Positions 39,363 to 49,039 of a DNA stretch of 64,000 bases are shown one piece after another; positions within the stretch are counted from its first letter, which is position 1; each line of letters opens with the position of its first letter. A program made the translations under genes and the position numbers. The DNA is from Bradyrhizobium sp. Ai1a-2 (GTDB lineage: Bacteria > Pseudomonadota > Alphaproteobacteria > Rhizobiales > Xanthobacteraceae): assembly GCF_000426245.1 (NCBI RefSeq), contig NZ_AUEZ01000052.1, positions 1 to 64,000 on the forward strand, given 5' to 3'. The notes under the pieces are model-generated. The model saw only the letters and a program-made list of their open reading frames with translations, did not search any database and was not told where the DNA came from.

Positions 39363-39518
39363 GACCAGCCATCGGCCACGCCGTGGCCCGGATGAAGCGC
39401 AAGCCTAATCCGAGGCCGGTCCGGCCATGCGGGTAGTGTGCTCCACCACCATCCTGACCGCGCGCCATGGCTCTCCATTTGGCCGATCGATTCTGCGATG
39501 GCTCACGAATTGGTGTTT

Positions 39519-39558
39519 ACTGATGATTATTGACATTCGTCAGTGATCAATCAATACT
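39519..39558 (+). promoter_or_regulatory. Promoter and candidate TetR operator before RND operon
   Basis: TTGACA (39530-39535) and AATACT (39553-39558) are 17 bp apart. An inverted repeat ACTGA-N16-TCAGT (39519-39523 and 39540-39544) covers the -35 box, where a TetR repressor could act. The TetR gene lies at the end of the same unit. Confidence 0.5.
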
Positions 39559-39590
39559 CTTCATCAGACATCAGCCCGATGGAGAGACCG

Positions 39591-40697
39591 ATGTTCGCCC
39601 GTTCAATTTTTGCTAATTACTACAAGCTTTTAGCCGGTGCGCTGCTGGCGCTGGTGGCGATTTCGCTGGCCGGCTGCAACGAAACGGTCGCCGAGAAAGC
39701 CGATCCCGGGCGTCCGGTCTTGGTCTCCAAAGTGCATTATGAGGCCGAGACCCCGGAGCGCAGCTTTGTCGGCACGATCAGGCCGCGGATCGAAAGCGAC
39801 ATGGGCTTTCGGGTTGCCGGCAAGGTCGCAAAGCGCCTCGTCGAAGTCGGCCAGACCGTTGATATCGGCCAGCCGCTCGCCACCCTCGATGAAGTCGACC
39901 TGAAGCTGCAGGCCGAGCAGGCCGAAGCCGAGCTTCGCGCCGCCACCGGCGTGCTGGCGCAGGCTGCCGCCGCCGAGCAACGCGCCAAGGATTTGCGCGC
40001 CAAGGGCTGGGCCACGGATGCGCAGTTGGACCAGGCGCATGCGGCTGCCGACGAGGCCCGCGCCCGCCTCAATCGCGCCGAACGCTCGGTCGAACTTACC
40101 AAGAACTCTCTTTCTTATGCAACGCTCGTTGCCGACACCCGCGGTGTCGTGACCGCAACCCTGATCGAGCCGGGCCAGGTCGTGGCCGCCGGCCAGACCT
40201 CGATCCGCGTGGCGCGGCTCGGCGAGAAGGAGGCGGTGGTCGCGATCCCCGAGACTTTGCTCGGCCGCGCCAAGACCGGCCTCGCCACCGTGACGCTGTG
40301 GTCGGAAGCCGGCAAGAAATACGCCGCAAAGCTGCGCGAGGTCGCGCCGTCGGCCGATCCCGCCACCCGCACCTATCTCGCGAAGTTCTCGCTGCCGGAA
40401 GCCGGCGACGACGTCTCGCTCGGCATGACCGCGACGCTGACGCTGGCCGACGCCGAGACCGAACGCGTGGCGAAGCTGCCGCTGTCGGCGCTGTACAGCC
40501 AGGGCGGCGATCCCTCGCTCTACGTCGTCAACGATGCCGGCGAGATCTCGCTGAAGCCGGTCAAGGTGAAGGCCTACGAGAGCGATTGCGTCGTGATCGC
40601 CGGTGGCGTCGATGAGGGCGCGAAGGTGGTTGCGCTCGGGGTGCAGAAGCTCGACCCGGCCCAGAAGGTCCGCGTCGTCGCGTCGCTGTCGTTCTGA
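39591..40697 (+). CDS. RND efflux periplasmic adaptor lipoprotein
   Basis: A 368-residue membrane-fusion protein. The leader ends with lipobox SLAGC, so it is a lipoprotein. The biotinyl-lipoyl half-motifs (FRVAGKVAKRLVEVGQTVDI and ADTRGVVTATLIEPGQVVAA) flank a helical hairpin (about residues 95-165). Together with the pump at 40737 it exports drugs or toxic solutes, with an outer-membrane factor encoded elsewhere. The ATG at 39591 follows GGAGAG; in-frame ATGs at 39543 and 39579 are possible alternatives. Confidence 0.93.
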   Translation: MFARSIFANYYKLLAGALLALVAISLAGCNETVAEKADPGRPVLVSKVHYEAETPERSFVGTIRPRIESDMGFRVAGKVAKRLVEVGQTVDIGQPLATLDEVDLKLQAEQAEAELRAATGVLAQAAAAEQRAKDLRAKGWATDAQLDQAHAAADEARARLNRAERSVELTKNSLSYATLVADTRGVVTATLIEPGQVVAAGQTSIRVARLGEKEAVVAIPETLLGRAKTGLATVTLWSEAGKKYAAKLREVAPSADPATRTYLAKFSLPEAGDDVSLGMTATLTLADAETERVAKLPLSALYSQGGDPSLYVVNDAGEISLKPVKVKAYESDCVVIAGGVDEGAKVVALGVQKLDPAQKVRVVASLSF

Positions 40698-40736
40698 TCC
40701 GTCGGCCGCAAACGGTTTTGGATATTGGAGGGTGAC

Positions 40737-43700
40737 ATGAAGCGCTTCAACCTGTCGGGCTGGGCGGTGAGCCATCCGACCCTGATCCTGTTCCTGATGA
40801 TCGCGCTGGGCGCCGCCGGCTTCTTCTCCTATCAGAAGCTCGGCCGCGCCGAGGATCCGTTCTTCACGGTGAAGGTGGTCAACGTCTCCGTGATATGGCC
40901 CGGTGCGACTGCAAACGAAATGCAGACCCAGGTCGCCGACCCCATCGAGAAGAAGCTGCAGGAATTGCCGTTTTTCGAGAAGGTACAGACCTATTCCAAG
41001 CCGGCCTTCGTGGCGATGCAGGTGACGTTCCGCGATTCGACGCCGCCGAAGGACGTGCCTTATCTCTTCTATCTTCTGCGCAAGAAACTGGTCGACGTGC
41101 AGGGCCAGTTGCCGCAAGGCATCCTCGGCCCGGTTGTCAATGACGAATTCTCCGACGTCGACTCCATCCTCTACATGATGACCGGCGACGGCGCCGATTA
41201 TGCGCAGCTGAAGAAGGCGGGCGAAGGCTTCCGCCAGCGGCTTCTGCGCGTGCCGGGGGTGACCAAGGTCGACTTCTACGGCACCCAGGACGAGCGCATC
41301 TTCGTCGAGTTCTCCCATGCCAAGCTCGCCACGCTCGGGATCACCCCGCAGGCGCTGTTCGACTCGCTCGCCAAGCAGAACAACGTGACCCCCGCCGGCA
41401 CGGTCGAGACCTCTTCTCAGCGCGTGCCGCTGCGCGTCACCGGCGCGCTCGACGGCGCCAAGGCGGTGGCCGAGACCCCCGTCGAGAGCAACGGCCGCGT
41501 GTTCCGCCTCGGCGATATCGCGACCGTCACTCACGGCTTCGTCGATCCGCCGAGCTTCACCGTGCGCCAGGAAGGCAAGCCCGCGATCGGCATCGGCGTG
41601 GTGACGGCCAAGGGCGCCAATATCCTCGAGCTCGGCAAGGACGTCGAGAAGGCGACCGCCGAATTCATGAAGGCGGTGCCGCAGGGTATCGATGTCGAGC
41701 AGATCGCCGACCAGCCCAAGGTGGTCGAGCATGCGGTCGGCGAGTTCGTGCATTCCTTCATCGAAGCGCTCGCGATCGTGCTGTTCGTCTCCTTCATCGC
41801 GCTCGGCTGGCGCACTGGCATCGTGGTGGCGATGTCGGTGCCGCTGGTGCTCGCGATCGTCTTCATCGTCATGAACGCGATGTCGCTCGACCTGCATCGC
41901 ATCACGCTCGGCGCGCTGATCATCGCGCTCGGCCTCTTGGTCGACGACGCCATCATCGCGGTCGAGATGATGGTGGTGAAGATGGAGCAGGGCTGGGACC
42001 GCATGCGCGCCGCATCGTTCGCGTGGGAATCCACTGCGTTTCCGATGCTGACGGGCACGCTGGTCACCGCAGCCGGCTTCCTGCCGATCGGCTTTGCCAA
42101 TTCGGCGGTCGGCGAATATGCCGGCGGCATCTTCTGGATCGTCGCAATCGCGCTGGTCGCTTCATGGTTCGTCGCGGTGATCTTCACGCCCTATATCGGC
42201 GTGAAGCTCCTGCCGAACATCAAGGTGCACCACAACCACGATCCGCACTCGATCTACGAGACCCGGCTTTACCGCGGCCTGCGTGCGGTGGTGCAGTGGT
42301 GCGTCAATCACCGCATCACGGTGGTGGCGTCCACGGTCGGCGTGTTCGTCGCCTCGATCGTCGCCTTCGGCCACGTCCAGCAGCAGTTCTTCCCGCTCTC
42401 CGAGCGCCCCGAACTGTTCCTGCAGCTGCGCCTGCCGGAAGGCACCGCGTTCAACGTGACCGAGAAGGCCGTCAAGAAGGCGGAGGACCTCCTGAAGGGC
42501 GACAAGGACATTGCGACCTACACCGCCTATGTCGGCCAGGGCTCGCCGCGCTTCTGGCTCGGCCTCAACCCGCAACTGCCGAACGAGGCCTTTGCCGAGA
42601 TCGTGATCCTGTCCAAGGACGTCGAGGCGCGCGAGCGCATCAAGGCCAAGATCGAGAATGCGGTGGCGAACGGCGCGTTGAACGAGGCACGCGTGCGCGT
42701 CGACCGCTTCAATTTCGGCCCGCCGGTCGGTTTCCCCGTTCAGTTTCGCGTGATCGGTCCCGACGCCCAGAAGGTGCGCGACATCGCCTACCAGGTGCGC
42801 GACATCATGCGGCAGAACCCGAACGTCAAGGACGTGCAGCTCGACTGGAACGAGCAGTCGCCCTACCTGAAGCTGGTCGTCGACCAGGACCGCGCCCGCG
42901 CGCTCGGCCTGACCCCGCAGGAGGTCTCGCAGGCGCTGTCGATGCTGATCTCGGGCGCGCCGGTCACGACCATTCGCGACGGCATCGAGAAGGTCGGCGT
43001 GGTCGCCCGCGCCGTGCCGTCCGAGCGGCTGGATCTGGGAAGCGTCGGCGATCTCACGATCACTTCACGCAACGGTGTCGCCGTGCCGCTTCAGCAGATC
43101 GCGAAAATCGAGTATGCGCATGAGGAGCCGATCCTGTGGCGGCGCAACCGCGACATGGCGATCACGGTACGCTCCGACGTCGTCGACGGCGTGCAGGCCC
43201 CGGACGTGACCAATCAGATCTCGCCCAAGCTCAAGGACATCCAGAACCATCTCGAGCCGGCCTACCGGATCGAGCCGGGCGGCGCGTTCGAGGAATCAGC
43301 CAAGGGCAATGCGTCGATCTTCGTGCTCTTTCCGATGATGGTGCTGGTGATGCTGACGCTGCTGATGATCCAGCTGCAGAGCTTCTCGCGCCTGTTGCTG
43401 GTCTTCCTGACGGCGCCGCTCGGCATCGTCGGCGCCTCCCTCGGGCTCAACGTCGCCAACCAGCCGTTCGGCTTCGTGGCGCTGCTCGGCCTGATCGCGC
43501 TTGCCGGCATGATCATGCGCAACACCGTGATCCTGGTCGACCAGATCGAGACCGATGTCGCCCACGGCCTGACCCGCAAGGAGGCGATCGTTGAGGCCAC
43601 CGTCCGCCGCGCCCGCCCGGTGGTCCTGACCGCGCTTGCCGCGATCCTGGCGATGATCCCGCTGTCGCGCTCTGCCTTCTGGGGCCCGATGGCGATCACC

Positions 43701-43877
43701 ATCATGGGCGGCCTGTTCGTCGCGACCTTCCTGACGCTGTTGTACCTGCCGGGCCTCTATGCCCTGTGGTTCCGCAAGAGCCTGGACGAGAGCGGCGCAA
43801 GCGAGACAGCCGCTTCGGCGGCGCAGCATGACGGCAATGCACGCCCGGCAATTCCGCTTGCTGAAGCCGCTGAATAG
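40737..43877 (+). CDS. RND efflux pump, inner-membrane transporter (HAE1-type)
   Basis: A 1046-residue RND protein with 12 membrane helices and two large periplasmic loops. The proton-relay Asp pair is in TM4 (ALGLLVDDAIIAVEMM), and the second half has the matching GMIMRNTVILVDQIET. GGAGGG precedes the ATG at 40737. It follows the adaptor gene by 39 bp. The substrate is unknown; the branch looks closer to multidrug than to heavy-metal pumps. Confidence 0.95.
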   Translation: MKRFNLSGWAVSHPTLILFLMIALGAAGFFSYQKLGRAEDPFFTVKVVNVSVIWPGATANEMQTQVADPIEKKLQELPFFEKVQTYSKPAFVAMQVTFRDSTPPKDVPYLFYLLRKKLVDVQGQLPQGILGPVVNDEFSDVDSILYMMTGDGADYAQLKKAGEGFRQRLLRVPGVTKVDFYGTQDERIFVEFSHAKLATLGITPQALFDSLAKQNNVTPAGTVETSSQRVPLRVTGALDGAKAVAETPVESNGRVFRLGDIATVTHGFVDPPSFTVRQEGKPAIGIGVVTAKGANILELGKDVEKATAEFMKAVPQGIDVEQIADQPKVVEHAVGEFVHSFIEALAIVLFVSFIALGWRTGIVVAMSVPLVLAIVFIVMNAMSLDLHRITLGALIIALGLLVDDAIIAVEMMVVKMEQGWDRMRAASFAWESTAFPMLTGTLVTAAGFLPIGFANSAVGEYAGGIFWIVAIALVASWFVAVIFTPYIGVKLLPNIKVHHNHDPHSIYETRLYRGLRAVVQWCVNHRITVVASTVGVFVASIVAFGHVQQQFFPLSERPELFLQLRLPEGTAFNVTEKAVKKAEDLLKGDKDIATYTAYVGQGSPRFWLGLNPQLPNEAFAEIVILSKDVEARERIKAKIENAVANGALNEARVRVDRFNFGPPVGFPVQFRVIGPDAQKVRDIAYQVRDIMRQNPNVKDVQLDWNEQSPYLKLVVDQDRARALGLTPQEVSQALSMLISGAPVTTIRDGIEKVGVVARAVPSERLDLGSVGDLTITSRNGVAVPLQQIAKIEYAHEEPILWRRNRDMAITVRSDVVDGVQAPDVTNQISPKLKDIQNHLEPAYRIEPGGAFEESAKGNASIFVLFPMMVLVMLTLLMIQLQSFSRLLLVFLTAPLGIVGASLGLNVANQPFGFVALLGLIALAGMIMRNTVILVDQIETDVAHGLTRKEAIVEATVRRARPVVLTALAAILAMIPLSRSAFWGPMAITIMGGLFVATFLTLLYLPGLYALWFRKSLDESGASETAASAAQHDGNARPAIPLAEAAE

Positions 43878-43910
43878 TTGAACAGTGAACACATCATTGA
43901 GTCCTGACAA

Positions 43911-44513
43911 ATGACGCTGGTTTCGGAACATATCGAGAGTGACACCCGGGAGCGGATTCTCGTGGTGGCTGAGCGGCTGTTCCGCCAGATCGGCTACCAG
44001 AAGACGACGGTCGCCGACATCGCCAAGGAGCTCCGGATGAGCCCCGCCAACGTGTATCGCTTCTTCGATTCGAAGAAGGCGATCCACGAGGGCGTGGCGC
44101 GGACGCTGATGGGCGAGGTCGAGGTCGAGGCGCAGCGGATTGCGGGGTCGCCGGGCCCGGCGACGACCCGCCTGCGCGACCTGATGAAGACCATCAACCG
44201 CATGAACACCGAGCGCTATGTCGGCGACTCCAAGCTGCACGAGATGGTCGAGATCGCGATGCAGGAGGACTGGGAGGTCTGCACCGCCCATATGGAGATG
44301 ATCTGCTCCACCATCGGCCAGGTGGTCGGGCAGGGAGCGGTCTCCGGCGAGTTCGACGCCCCGGACGTGCAGCTCGCATCGCTCTGCGCCTGCACCGCGA
44401 TGATGCGCTTCTTCCATCCCCAGATGATCGCCCAATGCGCCACCAAGCCGGGGCCGACCATCGACCAGATGATCGATTTTGTGATCGCTGGCCTCTCGCC
44501 GCGTGATAAGTAA
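43911..44513 (+). CDS. TetR-family transcriptional regulator
   Basis: A 200-residue repressor with a TetR helix-turn-helix (ERILVVAERLFRQIGYQKTT, VADIAKELRMSPANVYRFF) and a helical ligand domain with several Cys and Met. It lies 33 bp after the pump gene in the same direction and is the likely controller of the RND operon. Confidence 0.93.
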   Translation: MTLVSEHIESDTRERILVVAERLFRQIGYQKTTVADIAKELRMSPANVYRFFDSKKAIHEGVARTLMGEVEVEAQRIAGSPGPATTRLRDLMKTINRMNTERYVGDSKLHEMVEIAMQEDWEVCTAHMEMICSTIGQVVGQGAVSGEFDAPDVQLASLCACTAMMRFFHPQMIAQCATKPGPTIDQMIDFVIAGLSPRDK

Positions 44514-44545
44514 CGTCGGCTACGGACAACAAGAGAGAGCCCAGC

Positions 44546-45169
44546 GTGACCGCGAAAGACCTGCATTATTACGAGCCGAAGAACGGCCACGGCCTCAAGC
44601 ACGATCCCTTCAACGCCATCATCGCCCCGCGCCCGATCGGCTGGATCTCCTCGCGCGACGCCAAGGGCAACATCAACCTCGCGCCCTACAGCTTCTTCAA
44701 CGGCTTCTGTTACGTTCCGCCGATCATCGGCTTCTCCTCCACCTCCTGGAAGGACAGCGTCGTCAATATCCAGGAGACCAGGGAGTTCGTCTGGAATCTT
44801 GCCACCATGGACCTGGCGAAGCAGATGAACGCGACCGCCGCCCATGTCGCCCACGACGTCAGCGAGTTTTCGATCGCGGGCTTGACGGCGGCGCCGAGCA
44901 AGCTCGTCAACGTGCCGCGGGTGGCGGAGAGCCCTGTCGCCTTCGAGTGCAAGTTGACCCAGATCGTCCAGCTTGAGGGCGCCAATGGCGAGAAGGCGCA
45001 GGCGTGGGTGACCTTCGGCGAAGTCGTCGCCGTCCATATCGACAAGGCCATGATCAAGGACGGCGTCTACCAGACCGCCGCCGCCCGCCCGATCGTCCGC
45101 GCCGGACGCCGCGGCGACTATTTCGAGATCCGGCCCGAGAACATGTTCGAGATGGTCCGCCCGGATTGA
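44546..45169 (+). CDS. Flavin reductase-like (FMN-binding split-barrel) protein
   Basis: A 207-residue protein of the flavin-reductase-like family, with IIAPRPIGWISSRDAKGNIN, LAPYSFFNGFCYVPPIIGFS and a C-terminal PIVRAGRRGDYFEI. These proteins bind FMN and reduce flavin or act as small oxidoreductases with a partner oxygenase; no partner is nearby. The GTG start lies 32 bp after tetR, so it may be co-transcribed. Confidence 0.88.
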   Translation: MTAKDLHYYEPKNGHGLKHDPFNAIIAPRPIGWISSRDAKGNINLAPYSFFNGFCYVPPIIGFSSTSWKDSVVNIQETREFVWNLATMDLAKQMNATAAHVAHDVSEFSIAGLTAAPSKLVNVPRVAESPVAFECKLTQIVQLEGANGEKAQAWVTFGEVVAVHIDKAMIKDGVYQTAAARPIVRAGRRGDYFEIRPENMFEMVRPD

Positions 45170-45171
45170 CT

Positions 45172-45316
45172 CTCTCCCCCTCTCCCCGCTCTTGCGGGGA
45201 GAGGGCCGGGGTGAGGGGCTCTTTCCGCGAACACGATTGGCAGATGTACTCGCGGAGGCTCCCCCTCACCCGGATCGCATCTCGGATGCGATCCGACCTC
45301 TCCCCCGCAAGCGGGG
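45172..45316. repeat. Intergenic inverted-repeat element (CTCTCCCGC family)
   Basis: CTCCCCGCTCTTGCGGGGAG at the left and CTCTCCCCCGCAAGCGGGGC at the right. Inside are GGTGAGGGGCTC, CCCCTCACCCG and the palindromic GATCGCATCTCGGATGCGATC. Related to 9760-9885 and 62632-62757. Confidence 0.75.
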
Positions 45317-45381
45317 CGATGTGCACCTCGCAACCTCCGCTATCTCTCATCCGGAACTGACACCGCGGTCCGGTCGTTATC

Positions 45382-45394
45382 TTGACCGCGTCAA
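45382..45394. promoter_or_regulatory. Inverted repeat upstream of fad operon
   Basis: TTGACCGCGTCAA is an inverted repeat (TTGAC, 3 bp, GTCAA) about 90 bp before the fadE start. It may bind a regulator of beta-oxidation; the protein is not known. The rest of the 317-bp gap beyond the repeat element shows no other signal. Confidence 0.3.
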
Positions 45395-45486
45395 TTCGCG
45401 CCAATTTGCCAGCGAAGTGTTCACTTCTGTCGGCCACTTTCCGCTAAAATATGCCGGAACGCGCCGTCGATCATGAGGATACTGCC

Positions 45487-47754
45487 ATGAGTTTCCGTCG
45501 CGATTTCATCACCAAGCCGATCTTTGGGTTCGCCCGCGGCGTGATGCCGACCATGTCGGACACCGAGCGCGAAGCGCTGGAAGCCGGCGACGTCTGGTGG
45601 GACGCCGACCTCTTTTCCGGCAATCCAGATTGGTCGAAGCTGCTCGCCTATCCGCAAGCCGAATTGACCGAAGAAGAAAAAGCGTTCCTCAGCGGCCCCG
45701 TCGACGAGCTCTGCAAAATGCTCGACGAATGGAAGATCTTCTGGGAATGGCGCGACCTGCCGCGCGAGGTCTGGGATTTCGTCAAGCGCGAAAAATTCTT
45801 CGGCATGATCATCTCGAAGGAATTCGGTGGTCTCGGCTTCTCGCCCTACGCACATTCCGAGGTGGTGCGAAAGCTCTCCTCGCGCTCGCTGACCGCCGCC
45901 GTCACCGTGATGGTGCCGAACTCGCTCGGCCCCGGCGAGCTCCTGATGCGCTTCGGCACCAGGGAGCAGCAGGAGAAATGGCTGCCGCGCCTGGCGTCCG
46001 GCCGCGATATCCCGTGCTTCGGCCTCACCAGCCCCGAGGCGGGGTCGGATGCGGCCTCGATGGTCGACACCGGCATCATCTGCAAGGGCAATTTCGAGGG
46101 CAACGAAGTGATCGGCCTGCGCCTCAACTGGCACAAGCGCTACATCACGCTCGGGCCCGTTGCGACGCTGCTTGGCCTCGCCTTCAAAGCTTACGATCCC
46201 GATCATCTCGTCAGTGACCAGGAAGAACTCGGCATCACGGTCGCGCTGATCCCGACCCATCTGCCCGGCGTCGAGATCGGCCACCGCCATCTGCCGGCGA
46301 TGCAGGTGTTCCAGAACGGTCCGAACCGGGGCCGCGACGTCTTCATCCCGCTCGACTACATCATCGGCGGCAAGGAGCGGCTGGGGCAGGGCTGGAAGAT
46401 GCTGATGACGGCGCTCGCCGCCGGCCGCGGCATCTCGCTGCCGTCATTGTCGGCCGCCGGCGCCGCCTATGCCGCGAGCACCACCGGCGCCTATGCCCGG
46501 ATTCGCGAACAGTTCGGCATTTCGATCTCCAAGTTCGAAGGCGTCGAGGAGCCGCTCGCGCGCATCGTCGGTACCGCCTATCTGCTCGACGCCGCGCGGC
46601 GGCTGACCTGCGCCGCGCTGAACGAGGGCCAACATCCCGCTGTCATCTCCGGCATCATGAAACTGCACGCCACCGAGCGGATGCGGACCGCGATCGACGA
46701 TGCCATGGACATCCACGGCGGCAAGGCCGTGATCGACGGCCCGCAGAACTATCTCGCCAATCTGCATCGCGCGGTACCGGTCGCCATCACCGTGGAAGGC
46801 GCCAACATCCTTACCCGCAATCTGATCGTGTTCGGCCAGGGCGCAATCCGCGCGCATCCCTATCTGCTGGAGGAGATGACTGCGCTCGGGGAAGCCGACA
46901 GCGCCAAGGGCCTGGACGCCTTCGACAAGGCGTTGTGGAAGCATGTCGGCCACACCTTCAAGACCATGTTCCGCGCCGTGGGCCGAAGCTGGACCTTCGG
47001 CCTGTTCGCGCCGGCGCCCGATGCGGGCGACGCCACCAAATTCTATCGCCAGCTCTCGCGCTACTCCTCGGCCTTCGCGATTTGCGCCGACATGGCGCTG
47101 CTCACGCTCGGCGGTGCGCTCAAGCGCAAGGAGATGCTCTCGGCTCGCTTCGGCGACATCCTCTCCGAACTCTACCTGCTCTCGGCCGCGCTGAAGCGCT
47201 GGCAGGATGAGGGCCGGCAGAAGGAGGATTTTGCCGCGCTCGAATGGTGCATGGCGAACGGCTTCAAGACCATCGAGAACCGCTTTGCGGAGATTCTCGC
47301 CAACCTGCCGAACCGCTTCGTGGCCGGATTCCTGGGGCTGCTGATTCAGCCCTTCGGCGCCCGCGTGCTCGGTCCGTCCGACCGCGTCGTGCATCAATGC
47401 GCCGCGCTGGTGCTGGAGCCATCGGCCGCGCGCGATCGCGTCACGCCCGATCTCGCCTTCGTCGAGGATGACGGCGGCGTGGCGCGGCTGGAAAAGGCCT
47501 TCCGCCTGGTGACCGCTACCGAGGATACCGCCAAGCAGATGCGCGCCGTGCGCCTGCGCGATCCGGATGAGGCGGTGAAGAAGGGCATCATCACGCAATC
47601 CGATGCGGACAAGCTCATAGCCGCCCGCGCGGCGGTCGCTGCGGTGATCGAGGTCGATGATTTCGCGCCCGAGGCGCTGTCGCCGATTTACAGGAAGGCG
47701 GCCGATGTGCATCAGTTCTTCCAGGAGTTGGGAGAGCAGAGGGCTGCGAGCTGA
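45487..47754 (+). CDS. fadE: Acyl-CoA dehydrogenase, FadE type
   Basis: First step of fatty-acid beta-oxidation: acyl-CoA to trans-2-enoyl-CoA. The 755-residue protein has the long FadE layout: N-terminal extension, acyl-CoA dehydrogenase core (CFGLTSPEAGSDAASMVDTG, AITVEGANILTRNLIVFGQG) and a C-terminal DUF1974 region (about 470-750). GAGGA precedes the ATG at 45487. Its stop shares one base with the thiolase start, so the two are coupled. Confidence 0.94.
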   Translation: MSFRRDFITKPIFGFARGVMPTMSDTEREALEAGDVWWDADLFSGNPDWSKLLAYPQAELTEEEKAFLSGPVDELCKMLDEWKIFWEWRDLPREVWDFVKREKFFGMIISKEFGGLGFSPYAHSEVVRKLSSRSLTAAVTVMVPNSLGPGELLMRFGTREQQEKWLPRLASGRDIPCFGLTSPEAGSDAASMVDTGIICKGNFEGNEVIGLRLNWHKRYITLGPVATLLGLAFKAYDPDHLVSDQEELGITVALIPTHLPGVEIGHRHLPAMQVFQNGPNRGRDVFIPLDYIIGGKERLGQGWKMLMTALAAGRGISLPSLSAAGAAYAASTTGAYARIREQFGISISKFEGVEEPLARIVGTAYLLDAARRLTCAALNEGQHPAVISGIMKLHATERMRTAIDDAMDIHGGKAVIDGPQNYLANLHRAVPVAITVEGANILTRNLIVFGQGAIRAHPYLLEEMTALGEADSAKGLDAFDKALWKHVGHTFKTMFRAVGRSWTFGLFAPAPDAGDATKFYRQLSRYSSAFAICADMALLTLGGALKRKEMLSARFGDILSELYLLSAALKRWQDEGRQKEDFAALEWCMANGFKTIENRFAEILANLPNRFVAGFLGLLIQPFGARVLGPSDRVVHQCAALVLEPSAARDRVTPDLAFVEDDGGVARLEKAFRLVTATEDTAKQMRAVRLRDPDEAVKKGIITQSDADKLIAARAAVAAVIEVDDFAPEALSPIYRKAADVHQFFQELGEQRAAS

Positions 47755-49037
47755 TGGCGCGACCGGTCTTTATCGTCGACGGCAGCCGTACGCCGTTCCT
47801 GAAGGCGCGCTCCGGCCCAGGGCCGTTCACGCCGGTCGACCTTGCCGTGCAATGCGGCCGGCCGCTGCTGGCGCGGCAGCCGTTTGCGCCCGATAGCTTC
47901 GACCAGGTGATCCTCGGCTGCGTCAATGTCATTGCCGACGAGATGAACCCGGCGCGGGTCGCGGCGCTCCGGCTCGGCATGGGCGAGAAGATGGTCGCCT
48001 TTACCGTGCAGATCAATTGCGGCTCCGGCATGCAGTCGATCGACACCGGCTATCGCTACATCCGCGAAGGCAAGGCCGACCTTATCCTCGCCGGCGGCGC
48101 CGAGGCGCTGAGCCACGCGCCATTGGTCTGGCCCAATGCCGGCGTGCGCTGGTTCGCTGGCCTCGCCGGCGCCAAGAGCATGGGTGCGAAGATCGCCGCG
48201 TTCTTCAAGCTGCGGCCCAATTATTTCAAGCCGATCATCGGCCTGGAGCGCGGGCTCACCGATCCCATCACCGAGCTCAACATGGGCCAGACCGCCGAGG
48301 TCGTCGGCCATCTCTTCGGCATCACCCGCGCGCAATCGGATGTCTACGCCGCCGAGAGCCACCGGCGTCTGGCGAAAGCGCAGGCCGAAGGCTGGCTGAA
48401 GGGCGAAGTCGAGACGTCGTTCTCGCGCGACGGCAAGTTCTACGATCACGATGACGGCGTCCGCCCGGACTCGACGCCAGAGACCCTGGCGAAACTGAAG
48501 CCGGTGTTCGAGCGTCCCTGGGGCCAGGTCACCGCTGGCAATTCCTCGCAGATCACCGATGGCGCCTCCTGGGTGATCCTCGCTTCCGAAGAGGCGGTGG
48601 CCAAGCACGGGCTCAAGCCGAAGGCCGTCATCCTCGACAGCCAGTGGTCCGCGCTCGATCCTGCTATCATGGGGCTCGGCCCCGTGCTGTCGGCGACCGC
48701 GCTCTTGAAGCGCAATGAATTGAGCTTGCAGGACGTCGAGACCTGGGAGTTGAACGAGGCCTTTGCGACGCAGGTGCTCGGCTGCCTTGCCGCCTGGAAC
48801 GATGAAAAATTCTGTCGCGAGATTCTCGGTCTCGACGGCGCGGCGGGTGAAATCGATCGGGCGAAGCTCAACGTCGATGGCGGCGCGATCAGCCTCGGCC
48901 ATCCCGTCGGCACCAGCGGCAACCGCATCGTGCTGCACCTCGTCAACGCCATGAAGCGGCTCGGCACGCGGCGCGGCATCGCCACCGAATGCATCGGCGG
49001 CGGGCAAGGCGGCGCCATGCTGATAGAGACGGTGTGA
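47754..49037 (+). CDS. fadI: Acetyl-CoA acyltransferase (beta-oxidation thiolase)
   Basis: A 427-residue thiolase that cleaves 3-ketoacyl-CoA with CoA. The acylated Cys is in QINCGSGMQSIDTG, the catalytic His parts are in NEAFATQVL and LGHPVGTSGNRI, and the second Cys in ECIGGGQGGAM. The length and the pairing with FadE and FadJ fit FadI-type enzymes of the long-chain pathway. The ATG overlaps the fadE stop by one base. Confidence 0.93.
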   Translation: MARPVFIVDGSRTPFLKARSGPGPFTPVDLAVQCGRPLLARQPFAPDSFDQVILGCVNVIADEMNPARVAALRLGMGEKMVAFTVQINCGSGMQSIDTGYRYIREGKADLILAGGAEALSHAPLVWPNAGVRWFAGLAGAKSMGAKIAAFFKLRPNYFKPIIGLERGLTDPITELNMGQTAEVVGHLFGITRAQSDVYAAESHRRLAKAQAEGWLKGEVETSFSRDGKFYDHDDGVRPDSTPETLAKLKPVFERPWGQVTAGNSSQITDGASWVILASEEAVAKHGLKPKAVILDSQWSALDPAIMGLGPVLSATALLKRNELSLQDVETWELNEAFATQVLGCLAAWNDEKFCREILGLDGAAGEIDRAKLNVDGGAISLGHPVGTSGNRIVLHLVNAMKRLGTRRGIATECIGGGQGGAMLIETV

Positions 49038-49039
49038 TC

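Noticed and set aside
39630..41897. A 755-codon minus-strand open frame opposite the RND operon
   Set aside because: Composition is His/Arg/Asp/Gly-rich and shows no domain, while the plus strand has two well-conserved efflux genes with ribosome sites.
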